A stretch of DNA of 46,991 nt from Flavobacteriaceae bacterium (GCA_030830625.1 JAURMQ010000025.1:1-46991); one strand, 5' to 3'; positions 15,816-24,292 are shown, numbered from the stretch's first letter. A program made the numbers and translations. The notes: generated by a model not told the origin, from the sequence alone.

Positions 15816-17877
15816 CGCAATGATTTTTGATCCACAACAAGAGCGATTGAGTTTGTTCAGTAAAGGTTTTGGCAAAGGATTTTGAGGGTTTTTCTTGTTG
15901 TATTTTCAGAATATCATCTTTAAAAGTCAAACCGCTTTCTTTCGCGTATTGGGGATATTCTGTGTCAAAAACGTCTATAATAGAAGCATGACTGTTTATT
16001 TTGGCACTTTTTCTTGTTAAGATGGCTTTTGCGGCTCTTACTCTCGCATTGTAGGCGTGATAAATTGCATCTGAGATACGATTTTTATTTAGGGCTTCTT
16101 GGGCCCATTCAAAGGCTTCTTGGGCATCAAACAATAAAGTTTGTACCAAATCGATAGTGACTCCAGCACATTCGCCTATACCGATGGCTTTTTCGTATTT
16201 TTCTTTGACTCCCCAATCGATAAAATCGTCTGATGAGAGCTTGTCTATTTCGCCGTAATGTTTGAGATTCTGGTAGTAGTAGTCTTTGGTTTTACGATCG
16301 TAATAGGCAAAGAAATCTTCTGTCTTTTGTCGATTTTTTTCAAAATCATCCAAAATCCACCGCAATACATGGGGAGTCCTTTTGGAAGGAACCTTGAGAA
16401 CTTTGTCTGCGAAACGACCGTTACCATTCCCCAATACGCCTCCTCCCAATAGAATTTGAGTGGCGGGGGCAATTTTTCCTTCGGATTTTATGGTCATACC
16501 TTGGAATCCGATGTGGGCTAAGGTGTGCTGTCCACAGGCATTCATACACCCGCTGATTTTGATGTCTATTTTGTGTTTTTGGATCAAGCTGGGGTATTCT
16601 GTTTCGATGACTTCTTGCAATACTTTGGCCAATCCCATACTACTGGAAATACCCAGATTACAGGTATCCGTCCCTGGGCAGGCAACGATATCATTGATGC
16701 GTTGGAATCCAATTCGGTCTAATTGTAGTGCTTTGAGAGATAGATAAAGGGCGGGGAGGTGCGATTCTTTTACATCTCTCAACAACACACTTTGTCCATA
16801 AGAAAAACGGTTGTCGTCCTTGGTGAATTGAAGAATGATGTTGGCCAGTTGACGGGCTTTTTTTGAATCGATATCGCCAACCGTGATGGGAATTCCTACT
16901 GCGAAATAGCCTTCTTGTTTTTGGGCATAGAGGTTGGTTTTTTTCCATTCTTCAAATGCAGGGTCATTGACAACTAAAGTCTCATTATGTTCATAAAGGG
17001 GTTCTTTAAGAGTTCTATCTACAGCTGATATTGGAAATGTAGAGTGGATTAATCCTTTTTGCTCTAACGCTACCAAATCCATAAAAGCTTCCAAACCAAT
17101 TTCTTTGATCAAAAACTTGAGTCGGGCTTTATTGCGACGAATGCGTTCTCCGTATCGATCGAATACCCTAATAACGGCTTCGCTGAAAGGGATCATAAGA
17201 TCTGCCTCTAAAAAGTCGAATACTTCTTGGGCACTCATGGGTTGTGAGCCGATACCCCCACCGAGAAGAACCCTAAAACCTCTTTTTCCCTCTTTTATTC
17301 TTGGTATAAACCCAAGATCATGGATAAAGGTGAGGGCTTGGTCTTGGGAAGAGCTGGAAAAAGCGACTTTGAATTTTCGTCCCATTTCTTGACAAATAGG
17401 GTTTCTGAGAAAGTATTCAAAAAAGGCTTGAGCATAGGGAGTAGTGTCAAAAGCCTCATGGGGATCAACTCCTGCATAAACCGATGCGGTAACGTTTCTG
17501 ACAGTATTGCCACAAGCTTCTCTTAATGTGATTTTATCCTTTTCTAAGGTAGCCCACAATTCTGGTGTACGGTCCAATGGAACATAATGCAATTGAATGT
17601 CTTGACGGGTTGTAATATGGAGGTTTCCCGATGCAAACTCATCCGAAACTTCTGCCATACGAAGCAGTTGTTGGGCGGTAAATTTCCCCAAAGGAAGTTT
17701 GATACGGATCATTTGTACTCCCTGTTGGCGTTGTCCATAGACCCCTCTCGCCAAACGGAGGCTTCTGAACTTTTCTTCGTCTATTTTTTGATGGTGAAAG
17801 GCATGGATTTTTTGTTCCAAATCCAAGATGTCTTTTTCTACAATTGGGTTTTCTATTTCTGTTCTGAAACTCTGCAT
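15805..17877 (-). CDS. Ferredoxin-type sulfite (or nitrite) reductase, siroheme/4Fe-4S, with C-terminal helical extension
   Basis: Reduces sulfite to sulfide with six electrons; the nitrite reductase family is very similar, but the cys genes around it favour sulfite. The 690-residue chain has the ferrodoxin-like half-domains (HITTRQDIQLHYV at about 88-99) and the cluster-siroheme ligands C400-x5-C406 and C444-x3-C448 (CPGTDTC, SGCMNAC). After about residue 555 comes an extra helical region (to 690), absent from classical NirA/Sir enzymes. It resembles the HEPN-like extension annotated in some Bacteroidota homologues. It sits between cysN (2-bp gap) and cobA (11-bp overlap). No flavoprotein subunit (CysJ) is present, so ferredoxin is the likely donor. 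Confidence 0.93.
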   Translation of the reverse strand: MQSFRTEIENPIVEKDILDLEQKIHAFHHQKIDEEKFRSLRLARGVYGQRQQGVQMIRIKLPLGKFTAQQLLRMAEVSDEFASGNLHITTRQDIQLHYVPLDRTPELWATLEKDKITLREACGNTVRNVTASVYAGVDPHEAFDTTPYAQAFFEYFLRNPICQEMGRKFKVAFSSSSQDQALTFIHDLGFIPRIKEGKRGFRVLLGGGIGSQPMSAQEVFDFLEADLMIPFSEAVIRVFDRYGERIRRNKARLKFLIKEIGLEAFMDLVALEQKGLIHSTFPISAVDRTLKEPLYEHNETLVVNDPAFEEWKKTNLYAQKQEGYFAVGIPITVGDIDSKKARQLANIILQFTKDDNRFSYGQSVLLRDVKESHLPALYLSLKALQLDRIGFQRINDIVACPGTDTCNLGISSSMGLAKVLQEVIETEYPSLIQKHKIDIKISGCMNACGQHTLAHIGFQGMTIKSEGKIAPATQILLGGGVLGNGNGRFADKVLKVPSKRTPHVLRWILDDFEKNRQKTEDFFAYYDRKTKDYYYQNLKHYGEIDKLSSDDFIDWGVKEKYEKAIGIGECAGVTIDLVQTLLFDAQEAFEWAQEALNKNRISDAIYHAYNARVRAAKAILTRKSAKINSHASIIDVFDTEYPQYAKESGLTFKDDILKIQQEKPSKSFAKTFTEQTQSLLLWIKNHCDVK

Positions 17878-17879
17878 TT

Positions 17880-19118
17880 TTATAAAATAAAGCCTACACC
17901 GGCAGTGTTATGGGTTTGTGTATCGATTAAAATGAATGCTCCCAAGCTTTTATTGGCCGAGTATGGAGCATAGATTAGGGGCTGGGCCAATTGGAGATCA
18001 ACAGATCCAATGTCGTTCATACTTAGACGATCGGTTGGGATTGATTTCCATGCTTTCCAATCCATTTTAGAATCGATACCGTTGATTTTGACTAAGCTTT
18101 TAAAAATTCCTTGTTGCAACCAGTATTTACTATTGAGATTGAGTGCGTTGGATTGCATCCAACAAATCTTGGCTTTCACTTGCTTATCGGTTTTTAAACT
18201 GTGGTTGGTTTTGACGATGGCATTGCCTCTGGAGGCATCAATCTCCTCTTCCAGCAAAAGGGTTGCATTTTCGCCTACCACAACCTTGTTTTTTTTCTCA
18301 CCGTATTTTTCAATGGATTTGACTCTAGTTTTTTGGCCTGATGGGAAGATTTCAATTTCATCTCCTTGTTGGAATACACCGCTTTTTACTTTACCCGCAA
18401 ATCCTCTATAGTCGTGAAATTCTTCTGTTTTGGGACGAATGACATGTTGTACCTGAAGGAACCCGTCCAAACGGATGTCTTCTTCTATGGTTAATGTTTC
18501 GATCAATGTTAAAAGGTCGGGACCGTCATACCATATCATTTGGTCGCTTTTGCGAATCACATTGTCTCCCTTAAGGGCAGAGACAGGGATAAAGCTCAAC
18601 TGGGGCTTCCAATCGTATTGGTTGACTAATTTTTTAATTTCTTCTATAATGCCATTGAATTGATTTTTGTCATAATCGATCAAGTCCATTTTATTGATGG
18701 TAAAAATCAAGTGTTTGATGCCGAGCAATTGAGTGATGTAAAGGTGCCTTTTGGTTTGTTCCATGACTCCTTTTCGAGCGTCCAAGAGTATGATGGCGAC
18801 ATTGACATTTGAGGCTCCAGTAACCATATTTCGAGTGTATTCAACATGACCGGGGGCATCGGCAATGATGAATCTTCTTTTGGGAGTACTGAAATACAGG
18901 TGGGATACATCAATTGTTATTCCTTGCTCGCGTTCGGTCAGAAGTCCATCGGTAGCTAAAGAGAAATCAATATAATCGTATCCTAGCGATTTACTTTTGG
19001 CTTCGATGGTCTCTACTTGATCTATTTTTAGGGATTGAGTTTCGTATAGAAGTCTTCCTATCAGTGTACTTTTCCCATCATCCACACTTCCTGCGGTAGT
19101 TATTCTTAATATCTGCAT
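17880..19118 (-). CDS. cysN: Sulfate adenylyltransferase, GTPase subunit
   Basis: The GTPase that drives formation of adenosine 5'-phosphosulfate by CysD. EF-Tu-like motifs are seen: GSVDDGKST (G1), REQGITIDV (switch I), DAPGH (G3) and NKMD (G4), followed by beta-barrel domains. At 412 residues it ends after the barrels and has no C-terminal APS kinase (CysC) domain. Together with the APS-type CysH this indicates direct APS reduction without PAPS. cysD lies 12 bases upstream and the sulfite reductase 2 bases downstream. Confidence 0.97.
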   Translation of the reverse strand: MQILRITTAGSVDDGKSTLIGRLLYETQSLKIDQVETIEAKSKSLGYDYIDFSLATDGLLTEREQGITIDVSHLYFSTPKRRFIIADAPGHVEYTRNMVTGASNVNVAIILLDARKGVMEQTKRHLYITQLLGIKHLIFTINKMDLIDYDKNQFNGIIEEIKKLVNQYDWKPQLSFIPVSALKGDNVIRKSDQMIWYDGPDLLTLIETLTIEEDIRLDGFLQVQHVIRPKTEEFHDYRGFAGKVKSGVFQQGDEIEIFPSGQKTRVKSIEKYGEKKNKVVVGENATLLLEEEIDASRGNAIVKTNHSLKTDKQVKAKICWMQSNALNLNSKYWLQQGIFKSLVKINGIDSKMDWKAWKSIPTDRLSMNDIGSVDLQLAQPLIYAPYSANKSLGAFILIDTQTHNTAGVGFIL

Positions 19119-19130
19119 TGGATTGATTGA

Positions 19131-20018
19131 TTAGAAGTAGCCCACCTTTTTTCTTTCTTCCATAGCACCCTCGGATCTTTTATCGTCCATTCTTGCGCCT
19201 CGTTCGGAAATGGATGAACCCCTGATCTCATCTATTACGGTATCGAGATCAGTGGCTTTGGACGGAACGGCTGCAGTACAACTCATGTCTCCTACAGTTC
19301 TAAAACGAACGGTTTCATCAAAAACGTCTTCGGGCTTATGGGCGATAAAATCTGAACTGGGCATGAGCTGTCCGTCTCTTATGAATACCTCCCTTTGGTG
19401 GGCAAAATATATGGAGGGGATTTCCAAATTTTGGTGTCTGATGTATTCCCATACATCAAGTTCAGTCCAATTGCTGATGGGGAATACCCTTACATTTTCG
19501 CCGGGGTGGATTTGACCGTTAAGGATGTCAAACAATTCGGGACGTTGGAGTTTTTCATTCCATTGACCAAAGTCGTCTCGCACTGAGAAGATGCGTTCTT
19601 TGGCTCTTGCTTTTTCTTCGTCCCTTCTGGCTCCTCCCATACAGGCATCAAATTTAAATTTTTCGATGGTGTCTAATAGAGTAGTGGTTTGTAAGTTATT
19701 GCGACTGGCATATTTGCCTTGTTCCTCTACCACCTTGCCTTGATCGATGCTTTCCTGTACACTTCCAACATACAATTGCACTTGGTATTTTTGGACCAAT
19801 TGATCTCTGAGGGTTATGGTTTCGGGAAAGTTGTGACCTGTATCTATGTGCAGGAGTGGAAAAGGAATTTTTGCTGGCAAAAATGCTTTTTTACAGAGAT
19901 GTAATAATACAATGGAGTCCTTACCCCCTGAAAAAAGTAGTACGGGTTTGTTGAACTGACCGACCACCTCTCTAATGATATAGATGGCTTCTTCCTCTAA
20001 ATGGGATAGCGTATTCAT
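19131..20018 (-). CDS. cysD: Sulfate adenylyltransferase subunit 2
   Basis: The catalytic ATP-sulfurylase subunit that joins sulfate to AMP. The PP-loop LLFSGGKDSIVLLHL lies near residue 40. Other family segments are LHIDTGHNFPE, GGARRDEEKARAKERIFS and LDVWEYI. The C-terminal DDKRSEGAMEERKKVGYF is the typical end. The start is ATG 20018 (MNTLSHLEEEAIYI), 4 bases after the cysH stop; the track's start at 20051 would overlap cysH by 29 bases. Length is 295 residues. Confidence 0.97.
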   Translation of the reverse strand: MNTLSHLEEEAIYIIREVVGQFNKPVLLFSGGKDSIVLLHLCKKAFLPAKIPFPLLHIDTGHNFPETITLRDQLVQKYQVQLYVGSVQESIDQGKVVEEQGKYASRNNLQTTTLLDTIEKFKFDACMGGARRDEEKARAKERIFSVRDDFGQWNEKLQRPELFDILNGQIHPGENVRVFPISNWTELDVWEYIRHQNLEIPSIYFAHQREVFIRDGQLMPSSDFIAHKPEDVFDETVRFRTVGDMSCTAAVPSKATDLDTVIDEIRGSSISERGARMDDKRSEGAMEERKKVGYF

Positions 20019-20022
20019 TAAT

Positions 20023-20733
20023 TTAAAATTTAGGGTTAAGGTGTAATCCACATTCCTTTTTAGATTCCTCCCACCACCATCTGCCAGATCGAATATCTTC
20101 GCCTTCTTTTACAGCTCGAGTACAAGGGGCACAGCCAATGCTTACAAAACCCCTTTTGTGTAAAATATTTTGAGGGACTTGGTTCTTTTCTAAATAGTTC
20201 TCTACCATTGGTAAATCCCAATGGGCCAATGGATTGAATTTGGGTAATCCAAAAGCGTTGTCATAGCCAAAGAGTTTTATTTCGTTTCTGGCGGTGCTTT
20301 GTGAAGCCCTAAGCCCGGTAATCCATAAATCTACCCCCTTGAGCGCTTTTTGTAGTGGATTTACTTTTCGGATGGTGCAGCATTCTTTTCGATTTTCTAC
20401 ACTATCATAAAAGCTGTAGACTCCTTTATTACTAACCAGCTCTTCCACAGCATGGGTATCTGGAAAATAAGTGCTGATTTTTTTACCGTACTTTTGTTGG
20501 GTTGCCGCAAAGACTTTATATGTTTCTTCAAAAAGCCTACCGGTATCTAAAGTGAAAACTTTGATGGGGTATTTTTTTTTAAAAATGATGTCTGAAATTA
20601 CTTGATCTTCTTGACCGAAAGAGGTCGAAAAAGCCATGTTTTTATAACCCAACAACATGAGTTGATCAAAAGTTTCCTCAAGCGCGTAGTCCTTAAAAGT
20701 TTGATTGAGTTTTTCGATGCGATGGTTTTCCAT
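20023..20733 (-). CDS. cysH: Assimilatory adenosine 5'-phosphosulfate (APS) reductase
   Basis: Reduces activated sulfate to sulfite using thioredoxin. The PP-loop is STSFGQEDQV. The paired cysteines ECCTIRKV and the later CAPC are the ligands of the 4Fe-4S cluster that marks APS-using enzymes, and KECGLH near the C-terminus carries the catalytic cysteine. At 236 residues it has the normal bacterial length. It lies first among the recognised sulfate genes, 6 bases downstream of the DUF2061 gene and 4 bases before cysD. The cluster cysteines agree with the absence of an APS kinase in this operon. Confidence 0.96.
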   Translation of the reverse strand: MENHRIEKLNQTFKDYALEETFDQLMLLGYKNMAFSTSFGQEDQVISDIIFKKKYPIKVFTLDTGRLFEETYKVFAATQQKYGKKISTYFPDTHAVEELVSNKGVYSFYDSVENRKECCTIRKVNPLQKALKGVDLWITGLRASQSTARNEIKLFGYDNAFGLPKFNPLAHWDLPMVENYLEKNQVPQNILHKRGFVSIGCAPCTRAVKEGEDIRSGRWWWEESKKECGLHLNPKF

Positions 20734-20739
20734 TTTAAA

Positions 20740-20997
20740 TTATTTTTTACCCCATTGGAGTTTATTCCATAGGCGTTCGTGAAAAAAATAAAGTACAATT
20801 TTGGTTCCCCATTCAATAAACCCAATAGAAAGGGCTTGTTCTATGGTACCCGTAATAAAATAAGCAATGAGAATGGTATCGATGGTTCCGACCAACCTCC
20901 AGCTTATTGCTTTTAGTGCACTTCTAGAAATGGACTCTTTTGTGGCTGTATTTTTTTTGACGCCGCTGTGCCGTCTTAAAGGGAGATCTAAAAACAT
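20740..20997 (-). CDS. DUF2061 small membrane protein
   Basis: An 85-residue protein with the DUF2061 pattern: SRSALKAISWRLVGTIDT, a hydrophobic span (ILIAYFITG), EQALSIGFIEWGTKIVLYFFHERLWNKL, then a basic end. Two short membrane spans are likely. DUF2061 proteins have no established function. As first gene of the sulfate operon, 6 bases before cysH and under the same promoter, it may have a role in sulfur uptake or redox handling at the membrane; this rests on context only. The N-terminal 18 residues before the domain are polar and basic. Confidence 0.9.
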   Translation of the reverse strand: MFLDLPLRRHSGVKKNTATKESISRSALKAISWRLVGTIDTILIAYFITGTIEQALSIGFIEWGTKIVLYFFHERLWNKLQWGKK

Positions 20998-21017
20998 ATT
21001 ATTATCATTTAGGAGTA

Positions 21018-21025
21018 CAAATCTA
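21018..21025 (-). promoter_or_regulatory. Promoter -7 box of the sulfate operon (TAGATTTG, minus strand)
   Basis: TAGATTTG on the minus strand matches TAnnTTTG and ends 20 bases before the DUF2061 ATG. The same octamer is the -7 box of the divergent rrf2 gene. Confidence 0.55.
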
Positions 21026-21051
21026 TTAAGTAAAATTATTTAAAACAAATT

Positions 21052-21074
21052 ATTCCTATAAAGTTTATAGGAAT
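21052..21074. promoter_or_regulatory. Perfect 11-1-11 palindrome, candidate operator for the Rrf2 regulator
   Basis: ATTCCTATAAA, a single G, and TTTATAGGAAT form a perfect inverted repeat. It lies between the sulfate operon promoter and the rrf2 promoter, about 26-28 bases from the inner edge of each -7 box and just upstream of where both -33 elements would lie. Rrf2-family dimers bind palindromes of this size, so control of both promoters by the adjacent regulator is the natural reading. Confidence 0.6.
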
Positions 21075-21102
21075 TAAATGATTTCACTTTTATTTCATAT
21101 CT

Positions 21103-21110
21103 TAGATTTG
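21103..21110 (+). promoter_or_regulatory. Promoter -7 box of rrf2 (TAGATTTG)
   Basis: A perfect TAnnTTTG ending 5 bases before the rrf2 ATG, implying little or no leader. Confidence 0.55.
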
Positions 21111-21115
21111 TTTTT

Positions 21116-21532
21116 ATGATATCAAAAAAATGTAAATACGCCATAAAGGCGCTGCTTTATCTTTCGGATCATCAGTCCGAAGGCAAGTCTATTTTTTCTT
21201 CCGAAATTGCGGAAAAGGAAAAGATTCCTAAGAAATTTTTGGAAACCATCTTGAGAGAGCTTAGGAACTTTAAGCTCCTCCAAAGTCAAAGAGGAAAGAC
21301 AGGAGGATACCGACTTTTGAAAGATCCTAAAGATATTTATTTGGCGGAATTGATTCGCCTGGTAGACGGCCCCATAGCCATGCTGCCTTGTGTTTCACTC
21401 AATTATTATGCTTCTTGTGACGAGTGTCACGAGGAAAGTTGTCAGATTAAAAACGTTTTTGAGAAGGTGAGGGACAAAACTCTGAAAATTCTCACGACGA
21501 CTTCTATTGATTCCATGCGATCAAAAATTTAG
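21116..21532 (+). CDS. Rrf2-family transcriptional regulator, likely regulator of sulfur assimilation
   Basis: A 138-residue winged-helix protein. The N-terminus KCKYAIKALLYLS, the recognition region IPKKFLETILRELRN and the wing SQRGKTGGYRL are classic Rrf2/CymR/IscR features. Cysteines C92, C101, C104 and C109 cluster in the effector region (PCVSLNYYASCDECHEESC). They could bind an iron-sulfur cluster or act as a thiol sensor, though the spacing is not that of IscR. It diverges from the sulfate operon and shares its control region. The stop overlaps the convergent AAA gene by 4 bases. Confidence 0.92.
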   Translation: MISKKCKYAIKALLYLSDHQSEGKSIFSSEIAEKEKIPKKFLETILRELRNFKLLQSQRGKTGGYRLLKDPKDIYLAELIRLVDGPIAMLPCVSLNYYASCDECHEESCQIKNVFEKVRDKTLKILTTTSIDSMRSKI

Positions 21533-22992
21533 AGACGATTGATAAAACTTCCGAGGGAGTCTTTAAATTGTGTTCCTTCAAAAGTTCTGAGCTTATTTAG
21601 TTTTTGTTGTGCTTCCAATCCCCACAACAAAAATTCTACCATGAAATAGTAATCTTTTCGATCCAGCTCAGGGTGGAAGGTTTTCATGATTTTTGGGATG
21701 GCAGGGATACTGTCTAAAGATTTTTGATGATTTTTTTCATCGCTATCTTCTTCGATAAACAATTCATTTTCCTTAAAAAACCATCCTAAAAGCTCGTCAT
21801 AGGGCCCTTTCTGGTCGGGTTTTTCCAGCTTTTCAATTTTGGGAAAGTACAAGGGGAAAAGGGTTTTGATGGCATTCGAAATTAAATGATAGGCAACTTC
21901 ACTGGCTCCTTCTTGTTCTCCTTCATAAACCAATTCGATTTTTCCATTGATGGCTGTGATGATCCCCAGAAAGTCATTCATTCTGATGGAGGTTGCGGGA
22001 TCGTGAGTCATCAGTAAACGTCTTTCGGCAGCGCTGATGAGGTTTTCGAAAGCGGTGATACTCATTCGAGTACTCACGCCACTTTTGGGGTCGACGTATT
22101 CACTCCTACGGGCTTCGAATCCAATTTGTTCGAGCAGATCTTTGGCCAGTTCGGGAACGTGTACTTGTGCTTTATTTTCTGGATTAATTTTAGCTTCTTG
22201 CTGAGTAATTCTTTTTGCTATTTCCAGATTGTGCGGATAGTGTGTCAGAATTTGGGAACCGATTCTGTCTTTGAGGGGGGTTACGATGCTTCCTCTATTG
22301 GTATAATCTTCGGGATTGGCCGTAAAAACAAATTGAATTTCGAGAGGAAGTCGCAATTTGAATCCTCGGATTTGTATCTCTTTTTCTTGTAGAATGGAAA
22401 ACAGAGCAACTTGTATTCTGGCTTGTAAATCTGGAAGTTCATTGAGTACAAAAATGCAACGATGGGCTCTTGGAATCATCCCATAGTGGATTACTTTTTC
22501 ATCGGCATAACTCAGTTTTAGCGTAGCGGCTTTGATGGGATCAACATCGCCAATCAAGTCGGCTACCGTCACATCGGGTGTAGCCAATTTTTCAAAGAAA
22601 CGTTCATTGCGGTGCATCCAGCTTATGGGCGTATCATCCCCTTTTTCATTTATGATTTCTTTGGCCCATCTCGAAATGGGTTGAAGAGGATCGTCATTAA
22701 TTTCCGATCCATCAATCACAGGGATCCATTCATCGAGCAATTCGGTCATCTGCCTTGCGAGTCTGGTTTTTGCTTGACCTCTCAAGCCCAAAAGGTTGAT
22801 GTTGTGTCCTGATAGAATGGCCCTTTCTAAATCGGGGATTACCGTATTCTCATAACCGATAAGACCTTCAAAAGTACGTTCTCCTTTTTTGATTTTTTCC
22901 CTGAGGTTTTTGGCGAGCTCTGCCTGGATGCTTATAGCTTTATAGGGGGTTTGTTTGAGTTCTTTAAGCGAAGTTATTTTTGGTTTTTCCAT
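21529..22992 (-). CDS. MoxR/magnesium-chelatase I-like AAA+ ATPase
   Basis: A 487-residue AAA+ protein. Walker A is GLRGQAKT (69-76); sensor and Walker B-like segments are RCIFVLNELPDLQARIQ and FVFTANPEDYTNRG. The order and wording match the family annotated as magnesium chelatase subunit I-like or sigma-54-interacting. No bacteriochlorophyll genes are near, so it is not a chlorophyll enzyme. It lies 3 bases downstream of a VWA-domain gene, the standard MoxR-VWA pair thought to act as chaperone or assembly factors for other complexes. The client is unknown. Its 3' end overlaps the rrf2 stop by 4 bases (TTAG). Confidence 0.88.
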   Translation of the reverse strand: MEKPKITSLKELKQTPYKAISIQAELAKNLREKIKKGERTFEGLIGYENTVIPDLERAILSGHNINLLGLRGQAKTRLARQMTELLDEWIPVIDGSEINDDPLQPISRWAKEIINEKGDDTPISWMHRNERFFEKLATPDVTVADLIGDVDPIKAATLKLSYADEKVIHYGMIPRAHRCIFVLNELPDLQARIQVALFSILQEKEIQIRGFKLRLPLEIQFVFTANPEDYTNRGSIVTPLKDRIGSQILTHYPHNLEIAKRITQQEAKINPENKAQVHVPELAKDLLEQIGFEARRSEYVDPKSGVSTRMSITAFENLISAAERRLLMTHDPATSIRMNDFLGIITAINGKIELVYEGEQEGASEVAYHLISNAIKTLFPLYFPKIEKLEKPDQKGPYDELLGWFFKENELFIEEDSDEKNHQKSLDSIPAIPKIMKTFHPELDRKDYYFMVEFLLWGLEAQQKLNKLRTFEGTQFKDSLGSFINRL

Positions 22993-22995
22993 TGG

Positions 22996-24120
22996 TTATC
23001 CAAAGCGTTTTTTTCTGTTTTTTTCATAATCTTCAAAAATCATTTCTCCGAGGTTGTTGAGTCCCGTATAGAACGCTTTTCCATTATTGGCCTTGGTGAA
23101 TTCTTGAACAAATTGTTTTAGATAGGGGTCGGAGGCAATCATAAATGTGGTGATGGGTATTTTTACTTTTTTGGCTCGTTGTGCCATAAGGTAACATTTT
23201 TCGACTATCGATTTATCGAGTCCTACACTGTTTTTGTAATAACTGCCATCGGGCATTTTGAGGCAACTGGGTTTGCCATCGGTTATCATAAAAATTTGCT
23301 TATTGGTATTTCTTTTTCTTCGAAGCATGTCCATGGCCAATTCTAATCCAGCCACAGTATTGGTGTGATAAGGTCCCACCTGAAGGTAGGGCAATTCTTT
23401 TATAGAAATGGGTCGTGCATCGTTTCCAAAAACCAATACATCCAAAGTGTCTTTGGGGTAGCGGGTGGTGATTAATTCTGCCAGTGCCATGGCTACTTTT
23501 TTGGCCGGAGTAATTCGATCTTCACCATACAAAATCATACTGTGACTGATGTCAATCATCAGAACAGTACTCATCTGAGATTTATGATGATTTTTTTCTA
23601 CCACAAGATCTTCTTGGGAGATCTGTAAGTCATCGATACCGGAGTGAATTTGAGCATTTTTGAGGCTTTCTGTCAAAACGATATTTTCCAAAGGATCTCC
23701 AAATTGAAATGGGCTGAGCTCTCCAGAAGTTTCATGGCCTATGCCCAAATGTTTGGTATTGTGATTGCCTAACCCAGTCTTTCTCAGCTTTCCAAAGATT
23801 TGCTTTAGAGCATATTCTCTCAGTAGTTTTTCGGTCTTGGCGGTGATGCCCATAGATCGTTCACTCCCGTCGGGCTTGATTTCGGCCTTTACAAAACCTT
23901 TGTCCAATAAATCTTCGATGAAATCTTCGATGGTGTAGTCCTCATCGGTGAGTTGATATTCTTGATCCAGTTCTCGAAGCCATTCGATAGCCTCATCAAA
24001 ATCACCAGAGGTGTGGGTAATCAATTCCTTAAAAATCTCAAAGAGCTTTTCAAAAGGGGATTGATTTATAGACTTGGCTTGTTGGAATAAAATCCCATTT
24101 CTGGCCTTGGAAAAATCCAT
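22996..24120 (-). CDS. VWA domain-containing protein, partner of the MoxR-like ATPase
   Basis: A 374-residue soluble protein: an N-terminal helical half and a von Willebrand A domain from about 183. The metal-ion site D-x-S-x-S is DISHS (190-194), with further MIDAS-type residues in MITDGKPS. There is no signal peptide or membrane span, so it acts in the cytoplasm. It is transcribed with the AAA ATPase (3-bp gap), and VWA proteins of this kind deliver or hold clients for the ATPase. A TATCTTTG box lies 29 bases upstream of the ATG. Confidence 0.88.
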   Translation of the reverse strand: MDFSKARNGILFQQAKSINQSPFEKLFEIFKELITHTSGDFDEAIEWLRELDQEYQLTDEDYTIEDFIEDLLDKGFVKAEIKPDGSERSMGITAKTEKLLREYALKQIFGKLRKTGLGNHNTKHLGIGHETSGELSPFQFGDPLENIVLTESLKNAQIHSGIDDLQISQEDLVVEKNHHKSQMSTVLMIDISHSMILYGEDRITPAKKVAMALAELITTRYPKDTLDVLVFGNDARPISIKELPYLQVGPYHTNTVAGLELAMDMLRRKRNTNKQIFMITDGKPSCLKMPDGSYYKNSVGLDKSIVEKCYLMAQRAKKVKIPITTFMIASDPYLKQFVQEFTKANNGKAFYTGLNNLGEMIFEDYEKNRKKRFG

Positions 24121-24149
24121 TCACTGTCCTGTTTTGTGGTAATGAGTTC

Positions 24150-24157
24150 CAAAGATA
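24150..24157 (-). promoter_or_regulatory. Promoter -7 box of the VWA-AAA operon (TATCTTTG, minus strand)
   Basis: A perfect TAnnTTTG on the minus strand, ending 29 bases before the VWA ATG. The rest of the 236-bp gap to rimP is A/T-rich with no gene seen. Confidence 0.5.
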
Positions 24158-24292
24158 ATTTAAAATAAAACCATAGCTATAGTGTTGGAAGTAGAAATTG
24201 AATGTTGATCCATTGATTTAGGAATTTAAAGATAGAAGTAGGCTTTCATTGAGTTTGGCTCATAAAATATAAGATGTTGTGCGTAAAATTGT

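Noticed and set aside
15805-16215. The sulfite reductase tail as a HEPN toxin-type nuclease
   Set aside because: The catalytic R-x4-6-H motif is not clearly present and the tail is fused in frame to a metabolic enzyme; no antitoxin is nearby.
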